This document shows positions 23,346-27,839 of a DNA stretch of 27,839 bases, in pieces. Each line of letters opens with the position of its first letter. The stretch's first letter is position 1. The notes beneath the pieces are model-generated. The model worked only from the letters and a program-made list of their open reading frames with translations, did not search any database and was not told the origin of the DNA. Location: contig DAIOFH010000044.1 of assembly GCA_036745875.1 (NCBI GenBank), positions 1 to 27,839 on the forward strand. The letters run 5' to 3'. The stretch is from DAIOFH01 sp036745875. GTDB taxonomy: Bacteria; Planctomycetota; SZUA-567. The translations under genes and the position numbers were made by a program.

Positions 23346-23909
23346 TTACTCGGACAGATCAGGCAGTTCTGGCTGCTCGGGTAGATTTTCCACCGCTTCC
23401 TCCGGCCTGTTGACGGTGAGTTCTATAGCATTGGATTCGATATAGCCGTGCCAGATGGCATAGCGCTCGCCAATGCTCTTGGACACTTCATACGCGGCGA
23501 CCAATTTGATTTGACCTGCCGGAAGAGTTGTCAGTAGCGGCGAGACGTCGTTCAGGCGCAGTTCCTCGTTCGGGCGGATTTCGACAGGCTTGAAATCGTG
23601 GGGCGAAAGGACGACGCGTCGGGTGCCATTGTACTCCTCCTGCGTCCGTCCCATGTAGAGGCAGAAAAGGTCCGGGTCGTCGTTGGATTTGACCAGGAAA
23701 GTCTGGAGTTCGCCGGTGGCTATGACAAGGTCGCCGGGTCCTTCGTTAATGAACCTTAGAGCCAGCCTGCTCTGGTTATCCACCGCCTCCGGCTGGATGC
23801 GGAGGACAAAGCCGGGCTTGGCGGGCGAACGGAAAGAGCGTAAACAAACGAGCACGACAACAAGGACGATGACAGCTGCAGCTATGGCATACAAAATCTT
23901 TTTGTTCAT
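23346..23909 (-). CDS. Membrane-anchored hypothetical protein, 187 aa
   Basis: I do not recognise this protein. It has a short Asn-Lys-Lys start, one strong hydrophobic helix (about residues 7-24, rich in Val, Ala and Leu) and an extracytoplasmic part. That part looks like a beta-sandwich, with alternating hydrophobic residues and a segment Leu-Ala-Leu-Arg-Phe-Ile-Asn-Glu-Gly-Pro-Gly-Asp-Leu-Val. The last 20 residues are rich in Glu and Pro. GGGGGAA stands 6-7 bases before the ATG. It is transcribed in the same direction as the sugar kinase 199 bp downstream, with a hairpin in between, so it may form its own unit. Confidence 0.75.
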   Translation of the reverse strand: MNKKILYAIAAAVIVLVVVLVCLRSFRSPAKPGFVLRIQPEAVDNQSRLALRFINEGPGDLVIATGELQTFLVKSNDDPDLFCLYMGRTQEEYNGTRRVVLSPHDFKPVEIRPNEELRLNDVSPLLTTLPAGQIKLVAAYEVSKSIGERYAIWHGYIESNAIELTVNRPEEAVENLPEQPELPDLSE

Positions 23910-24254
23910 TAATAATTCCCCCGAAACATAGGCTTATGGCAATTGTTATTGATTGATACCGGAAGGACGGCGTCAACTTTCGTCGTGAAGTACAAGTATA
24001 TGGATAGCGGATGCCGGAGCAAGAAGTTGTTTGCTGAATATCGCAATCTTCCGTAGTACACAATGCTGAATTCGTATTGCGCCGGAAGCGGGTATTATAC
24101 CCGGCACATGGCCGGGGATTTTGCATTAATTATGGTTAAAAACAGGAACGCGAAAATGCCGATCCAAAGGGCTTCGACAGTCATAAATCAATTGCCGGGA
24201 GCGGGTCCGGAAGGAGGAAAAAACTAAACTCCCAGTTGAAAAAAGGAGCAGTCA
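23910..24254. other. Gene-free stretch before the hemerythrin remnant
   Basis: No convincing ORF lies here. A short hairpin, CGGGTA-TTA-TACCCG, is near 24088-24102. CGCAAT (about 24043) and ATTGCG (about 24077) form another inverted pair. No good promoter could be assigned. Confidence 0.35.
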
Positions 24255-24555
24255 ATGCTTTGGAATTGTATATATGAAACAGGTGTCGACATACTGGATG
24301 AGCAAAACAAGGAATTGTTCCGGAGAGAAAATGCAGGCAAGGACGAATTACCCCAAAGCTGCGGCCCATAAGCAAACGCATGTAGATTTTGTCAATTCGT
24401 ACAAGAATTTGAAAAGCGAGTACGACAAAAGCGGCGGCAGCCCTATTCTTTTGATGAAGCTGAGCCAGGCCGCCCTTGCCTGGTTGAAAAATCACATCCG
24501 CGTGGAAGACAGGGAGTTCGCCAAATTTTACCTGGCAGCCTCGGCGGGAAAATGA
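24255..24555 (+). pseudogene. Bacteriohemerythrin remnant with internal deletion and frameshift
   Basis: Bacteriohemerythrins are about 130-aa four-helix proteins that bind O2 at a di-iron site. Here an ATG at 24255, after AAAAGGAG, begins a typical N-terminus (Trp-Asn, then Thr-Gly-Val-Asp-Ile-Leu-Asp-Glu-Gln-Asn-Lys-Glu-Leu-Phe). At about 24320-24332 the reading frame shifts. The C-terminal half continues in the next frame to 24555 with Tyr-Pro, the ligand motif His-Lys-Gln-Thr-His and His-Ile-Arg-Val-Glu-Asp. About 40 residues between are missing, including the His-Phe-x-x-Glu-Glu ligand motif. The usual His of Gln-His-Lys is Asn. The gene cannot make a working di-iron site. Fairly sure from the motif order. 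Confidence 0.8.
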
Positions 24556-24588
24556 CCGTAGGTTCTCTTACGGATCTAATCCCACTAA

Positions 24589-24616
24589 CCCTCTTCCCCT
24601 TATCGGGGATCGAGGG
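24589..24616. other. Strong hairpin after the hemerythrin remnant
   Basis: CCCTC-TT-CCCC pairs with GGGG-ATC-GAGGG around a 5-base loop (24600-24604). Its 3' part GAGGGCATC (24612-24620) can also pair with GATGCCCTC (24703-24711). A further pair, TACGGAT (24569-24575) with ATCCGTA (24679-24685), crosses it. The stretch 24556-24789 carries no ORF. Confidence 0.45.
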
Positions 24617-24789
24617 CATCCTGTTGCATACGGCGTAATTGTCATTCCAAAGAGACCTGTTTATGGCCTCGTCACCTCATCCGTAGCGAAAAATATGATT
24701 ATGATGCCCTCGCCCCAAAATGGGAAAAAAGTAAGAGTGAGAGTGCGAAACCGGGGTGGGTACGTCAAAATTTACGAATTGTTACGCGC

Positions 24790-25815
24790 TCATTTCCAGC
24801 CGCTCTCCTTGAGAATCGCCGTCGCTTTCTCCTTATTTTTCGAAAGCTCGGCAAAATCAATCTTCTGGGACTTGAACGCTCCCCAGCTTTCAAGCAAAGG
24901 CGATTTTTTTGCCTTCGGATTGACCGGGAACTCCGAATTGCCCAAGGATAATTTCTCCTGCGCAGGCACGGAAAGAAGATATTCGACCAGCTTGATCGCG
25001 GCGTCCGGATTCTTCGCACCCTTGACAAGCCCGATGCCGCAGATGTTTATATGCGTCCCGGCTTCCGCCTGATCGGGGAAAAAGACGCCGACCGCCTGCG
25101 CCGCCTCGACCTCTTCCGCATCCTTGGATTTCAGCATATTGCCGATATAATAGGTGTTCATGATTGCAATATCGCCAATTCCCTCGCGAACAGCTTTCGC
25201 CTGGTCCCGGTCATTCCCTTTTGGTTCGCGCGCAAAATTGGCGACCAAACCCTCCGCCCAATCCCGGACCTTTTCTTCGCCATAACACGAGATCAAAGAC
25301 GCGGCGAGCGACCGGTTGTAAAGGGCGTCGGAACTGCGCACCAGTACTTTTCCCTTCCAGCTGGGACTCGCCAGATCAAGATATGACGAAAGTTCGGCAG
25401 GGTCCACCCGGTCTTTCGCATAGACGATAACCCGCGCGCGCGTCGTCACGCCGACCCAGGCATTGTCCGTATCACGAAGGGAGGGAAGTAACGCCTTCTC
25501 GATCTCCGATGATTGTGTTTTTTGAAAAATTCCTTGCTCTTTTGCGTATTCAAGAGTACCTCCGTCCACCGTCATGAACAGGTCGGCTTCAGGTTCGTCC
25601 CCGGAAGCTGCGATTTTCTCGATCAACTCCTCCGGCTTTCCATCCACAATAATAACCTTGATGCCTGTAGAAGCTTCAAAATCCTTGATCACCTCCTGCT
25701 CAGTCGCATTTTTACGACCGGTAAAAAGTGTAATTGATTCTCCTGCAAATAAAATGTTTACAGCGAATACAACACTGACAATGACGACAATACAAGGAAT
25801 TAACATCCTATTCAT
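24790..25815 (-). CDS. Periplasmic iron(III)-binding protein of an ABC transporter (FbpA/FutA-like)
   Basis: Binds ferric iron in the periplasm and hands it to an ABC permease. It is 341 aa. The ATG at 25815 was chosen because GAGGAG lies 6 bases upstream; the longer frame to 25983 adds a hydrophobic stretch across the promoter and is not credible. The signal peptide spans about residues 1-24, ending Leu-Phe-Ala-Gly. The mature protein begins Ser-Ile-Thr-Leu-Phe-Thr-Gly-Arg-Lys. The paired ligand Tyr residues are in Ile-Met-Asn-Thr-Tyr-Tyr-Ile-Gly-Asn (about residue 217). No permease or ATPase gene follows. It is divergent from FTR1-P19, another iron route, and shares a control region with three identical-pattern dyads. 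Confidence 0.9.
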   Translation of the reverse strand: MNRMLIPCIVVIVSVVFAVNILFAGESITLFTGRKNATEQEVIKDFEASTGIKVIIVDGKPEELIEKIAASGDEPEADLFMTVDGGTLEYAKEQGIFQKTQSSEIEKALLPSLRDTDNAWVGVTTRARVIVYAKDRVDPAELSSYLDLASPSWKGKVLVRSSDALYNRSLAASLISCYGEEKVRDWAEGLVANFAREPKGNDRDQAKAVREGIGDIAIMNTYYIGNMLKSKDAEEVEAAQAVGVFFPDQAEAGTHINICGIGLVKGAKNPDAAIKLVEYLLSVPAQEKLSLGNSEFPVNPKAKKSPLLESWGAFKSQKIDFAELSKNKEKATAILKESGWK

Positions 25816-25871
25816 AAATTTCTCCTCATCATAGATTTTTTGTAGCATATACATATACTTCTTGCGCATAT

Positions 25872-25887
25872 GTTTTAGGATTAAAAC
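25872..25887. promoter_or_regulatory. Operator-like dyad 1, GTTTTA-N4-TAAAAC
   Basis: Perfect dyad GTTTTA-GGAT-TAAAAC, extended by one T/A pair to 18 bp (25871-25888). It covers the predicted transcription start of the leftward binding-protein gene (-10 box at 25895-25900), where a bound protein would block that promoter. Confidence 0.7.
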
Positions 25888-25894
25888 AGCGCGG

Positions 25895-25923
25895 GTTATA
25901 GCTGACTGAATGATAAAAAGCAA
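25895..25923 (-). promoter_or_regulatory. Promoter of the iron-binding protein gene
   Basis: Read leftward, TTGCTT (complement of 25918-25923), a 17-base spacer and TATAAC (complement of 25895-25900). The predicted start near 25888 gives a leader of about 70 bases to the ATG at 25815. A weak Fur-like half site (ATCATT) lies in the spacer. Confidence 0.55.
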
Positions 25924-25943
25924 TAAAAAAGATAAAATAAACC

Positions 25944-25971
25944 TTGACAAAACAAAACTTGCCATTATGAT
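25944..25971 (+). promoter_or_regulatory. Strong sigma-70 promoter of FTR1-P19
   Basis: Perfect TTGACA (25944-25949), a 16-base spacer and TATGAT (25966-25971). The predicted start near 25978 gives a leader of about 130 bases before the FTR1 start codon. Confidence 0.7.
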
Positions 25972-25983
25972 CACCAGCGTCAA

Positions 25984-25999
25984 GTTTTACAGCTAAAAC
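25984..25999. promoter_or_regulatory. Operator-like dyad 2, GTTTTA-N4-TAAAAC
   Basis: Perfect dyad GTTTTA-CAGC-TAAAAC, with the same half sites and spacing as at 25872 and 26075. It lies just after the rightward start site (about +6 to +22), a position typical of repression. Confidence 0.7.
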
Positions 26000-26041
26000 A
26001 AACTATTTTGCCCTCCTGGTCCAAGACTGGGTGGGCTATGT

Positions 26042-26067
26042 ATTCCCCATAGGGGAATTTTCTTTTC
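26042..26067 (+). terminator. Terminator-like hairpin in the FTR1 leader (possible attenuator)
   Basis: ATTCCCC (26042-26048) pairs with GGGGAAT (26052-26058) over a 3-base loop, followed by a T-rich run. It lies inside the leader of the rightward transcript, not after a gene. The 5' arm could instead pair with GGGGAA at 26100-26105, which is part of the FTR1 ribosome binding site. Confidence 0.5.
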
Positions 26068-26074
26068 AGGTTTT

Positions 26075-26090
26075 GTTTTATATATAAAAC
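26075..26090. promoter_or_regulatory. Operator-like dyad 3, GTTTTA-N4-TAAAAC
   Basis: Perfect dyad GTTTTA-TATA-TAAAAC, extended to the 18-bp palindrome TGTTTTATATATAAAACA (26074-26091). It lies 8 bases before the FTR1 ribosome binding site and may overlap a second, AT-rich promoter. Confidence 0.7.
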
Positions 26091-26110
26091 ATTATAAAGG
26101 GGGAACGCCG

Positions 26111-27322
26111 GTGCCCATGCGATCAATCGCCTCTCTGGCATTTGCCGCTGTACTCGCACTGCTGCTGGCCAGCTCTAATTCCTATGCCGGACAATACTCG
26201 TCCTGGGGCGAAATCGCGGCCGAAATGCGGCGCTGTCTCGACGACGCAGGCAAAAAATACGAGGACGGCGACGCCGAAGGCGCGAAAGTGCGCGTCAACG
26301 ACGCCTATTTCGGTTTTTACGAGAAGATGGGCTTTGAGCGCAGCGTCCTGTCCTACATTTCCGGCAAGCGCGCCTCCACAGTCGAATACAAGTTTAGTTA
26401 CATCAAAAAACTGATGACGCAGGGAAATCCCGTAAGCGAAGTCAATACGGAGCTTGCCCTCCTGAATAAAATGCTCCGGGAAGACGCCAACCAGCTCGAC
26501 GGCAAAGAGGAAAGCGCGACAGGAACGTTCATCGCCTCGCTATTGATCCTTGTCCGCGAAGGATTCGAGGCGATCCTCGTCATCGCCGCCATCGCGACCT
26601 ACCTGGTACGCTCCGGCAACAAACACAGGACCGGCATCGTCTATTGGAGCGCGATCGTCGCCGTCATCGCCAGCGTCATACTGGCGGTGGCGCTGCAATA
26701 CCTGTTTGAAATCAGCGGAGCAAACCAGGAGATACTCGAAGGCGTGGCCATGCTTACGGCGGTGGTGGTATTGTTCTTCGTCAGCAACTGGATGATCTCC
26801 AAAGCCGAAGCGGATGCGTGGAAGCACTACATAGACGGCAAGGTCCAGACCGCCGTCGCCGGCGGCAGCGCGTTTGCCCTCGGCCTCGCGGCGTTCCTCG
26901 CTGTTTTTCGGGAAGGCGCGGAAACGATTCTTTTCTATCAGGCGCTCGCAGCCGACACCGACACCCACAAAAACATGATCTGGCTCGGCATGGCGGTCGC
27001 GGCGGTGATCCTGGTCATCCTTTTCGTCCTGATCCGTTACGGCACGCTTGTCATTCCGATGAAGCCGTTCTTTATCGCCACCAGTATCCTCCTCTTCATC
27101 ATGTCAATCAGCTTCGCCGGCGGCGGCGTCAAGGAACTGCAGGAAGCTGATGTCGTCGGCGTGACGCCTGTTTCATGGGTTCAGTCCATCGACCTCCTCG
27201 GGATTTATCCCACCGTCGAGACCCTCGTTCCGCAGGCGATCCTGTTGGTGCTGGCAATAATTTCGATTGTTTACGCGGTGAAAAAAGCGCGCCGGATGCG
27301 GGCGGAAATGCAACCGGCGTGA
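26111..27322 (+). CDS. FTR1-family iron permease with fused N-terminal periplasmic domain
   Basis: Inner-membrane iron channel of the FTR1/EfeU/FtrC type, 403 aa. The start is a GTG at 26111, 7 bases after a GGGGG ribosome binding site; the ATG two codons later is too far from it. The order is a signal peptide (about 1-26, ending Ser-Tyr-Ala-Gly), then a periplasmic helical domain (about 27-130). A seven-helix permease follows, with both Arg-Glu-Gly-x-Glu motifs: Leu-Val-Arg-Glu-Gly-Phe-Glu (about 150) and Phe-Arg-Glu-Gly-Ala-Glu (about 278). These Glu residues carry iron. The N-terminal domain is typical of bacterial FTR1 proteins that work with P19, which is encoded 63 bp downstream. Confidence 0.93.
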   Translation: MPMRSIASLAFAAVLALLLASSNSYAGQYSSWGEIAAEMRRCLDDAGKKYEDGDAEGAKVRVNDAYFGFYEKMGFERSVLSYISGKRASTVEYKFSYIKKLMTQGNPVSEVNTELALLNKMLREDANQLDGKEESATGTFIASLLILVREGFEAILVIAAIATYLVRSGNKHRTGIVYWSAIVAVIASVILAVALQYLFEISGANQEILEGVAMLTAVVVLFFVSNWMISKAEADAWKHYIDGKVQTAVAGGSAFALGLAAFLAVFREGAETILFYQALAADTDTHKNMIWLGMAVAAVILVILFVLIRYGTLVIPMKPFFIATSILLFIMSISFAGGGVKELQEADVVGVTPVSWVQSIDLLGIYPTVETLVPQAILLVLAIISIVYAVKKARRMRAEMQPA

Positions 27323-27385
27323 GGAAGTATTGTTTGGGTAGAACGCGTTTTTTTGGATTCCATGCGTAGAAAGAAAGGAACAGTC

Positions 27386-27839
27386 ATGGAAAAAGCATTC
27401 ACGAAGTTCGGTCTTGCTGTTGCGGTTTTGCTCCTTGGTCTCGTGGTCGCGGCTCCGCAGGCGTATGCCGCCGCCGCTCCCGCCCCCGGCGCGGACACTG
27501 CCGGTTTTGAGGAATTCCCCCTTGGGGATGAATACGAAGTCGCCCCCCTCCACGTCGCCGGCGTCTACTTCCAGCCCGTCGACATGGATCCCCCGGGACT
27601 CGGCGGTCTCGCCGCCGCGGATTCCGACATGCACATGGAAGCCGACATCTCCGCCCTCGAAGGCAACGAACTCGGCTACGGCGCCGGGGACTTCGTTCCC
27701 TACCTGACCGTCCGTTACAAAGCGGTCAAAGAAGGCGGCAAGACCATCGAAGGCACCTTCATGCCCATGAGCGCCTCCGACGGCCCGCACTACGGCAACA
27801 ACGTCAAGCTCGACGGCCCCGGCCGCTACAAAATCACCT
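27386..27839 (+). CDS. P19/Tp34-type periplasmic iron-binding protein (3' end outside the window)
   Basis: Periplasmic copper- and iron-binding protein that feeds the FTR1 permease. The ATG at 27386 has AAAGGA 7 bases upstream. A signal peptide of about 27 residues ends Gln-Ala-Tyr-Ala. The mature part carries family motifs (PF10634): Pro-Leu-Gly, Val-Ala-Gly-Val-Tyr-Phe-Gln-Pro-Val, Asp-Met-His-Met-Glu-Ala-Asp-Ile (copper ligands Met and His), Pro-Tyr-Leu-Thr-Val, and Asp-Gly-Pro-His-Tyr-Gly-Asn-Asn-Val. About 151 residues are present; typical members have 175-185, so a short C-terminal part is cut off. It is in an operon with FTR1. Further genes of the system (such as a polyferredoxin or ABC-type partners) may follow beyond the window. 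Confidence 0.92.
   Translation, partial: MEKAFTKFGLAVAVLLLGLVVAAPQAYAAAAPAPGADTAGFEEFPLGDEYEVAPLHVAGVYFQPVDMDPPGLGGLAAADSDMHMEADISALEGNELGYGAGDFVPYLTVRYKAVKEGGKTIEGTFMPMSASDGPHYGNNVKLDGPGRYKIT

Noticed and set aside
23273..23413. A 46-codon rightward ORF with AAGGAG before its ATG
   Set aside because: It contains the terminator-like hairpin and overlaps the 3' end of the hypothetical gene; protein composition is unremarkable and the ribosome-binding match could be chance.
25816..25983. Hydrophobic N-terminal extension of the iron-binding protein frame
   Set aside because: It lies across the promoter and dyad 1, whereas the ATG at 25815 has a good ribosome binding site and a normal signal peptide.

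Overview
The window looks like chromosomal DNA of a Gram-negative, flagellated bacterium of moderately high GC. An outer membrane and LPS are implied by an LpxH-type phosphatase, a C-terminal autotransporter barrel, ExbB/ExbD and a lipoprotein amidase. Motility is implied by a near-consensus sigma-28 promoter. No rRNA, tRNA, CRISPR array, prophage or intact insertion sequence was seen. V4R, diguanylate cyclase, bacteriohemerythrin and FTR1/P19 genes together would suit an anaerobe or microaerophile, for example a deltaproteobacterial-type lineage, but the phylum cannot be fixed from sequence alone.

Layout. 1-2825 (-): a large glycine-rich autotransporter. 3041-5576 (+): an ArsR/SmtB repressor and a His-rich Zn/Cd/Pb P-type ATPase, a metal-resistance operon. 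5577-6005: an AT-rich gene-free stretch full of inverted repeats, before an unrecognised 175-aa protein that has a strong ribosome binding site and its own terminator. 6623-8506 (+): a free-standing V4R ligand-binding protein followed by a diguanylate cyclase. 8568-9917 (-): a separate MetRS beta-type tRNA-binding protein and ParB. 10051-10893 (+): LpxH-like, with a TTG start. 11016-11432: a sigma-28 promoter, a 58-aa protein and a perfect terminator. 11608-14592: rlmN, divergent from a TIGR03960-type radical SAM protein. 14600-16844: a biotin ECF transporter split into bioY-bioN (-) and bioM (+). bioM is followed by a DedA protein and an acetyltransferase broken by a 4-bp tandem duplication. 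18150-23909 (-): recJ, exbD, exbB, an amidase, a PfkB sugar kinase and a membrane-anchored hypothetical. 24255-24555: a bacteriohemerythrin remnant. 24790-27839: a divergent iron-uptake locus with an FbpA-like binding protein (-) facing FTR1 permease and P19 (+, cut by the window end).

The most striking unexplained structure is in the roughly 300 bp between the divergent iron genes. Three copies of the dyad GTTTTA-N4-TAAAAC lie there: one at the predicted start of the leftward transcript, one just after a TTGACA/TATGAT rightward promoter, and one just before the FTR1 ribosome binding site. The same leader carries a terminator-like hairpin whose 5' arm could instead pair with that ribosome binding site. 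This looks like an undescribed metal or redox regulon with two control layers. Other points of interest are a diverged ~50-bp intergenic repeat found twice, the V4R/diguanylate-cyclase pair, and two recently damaged genes.
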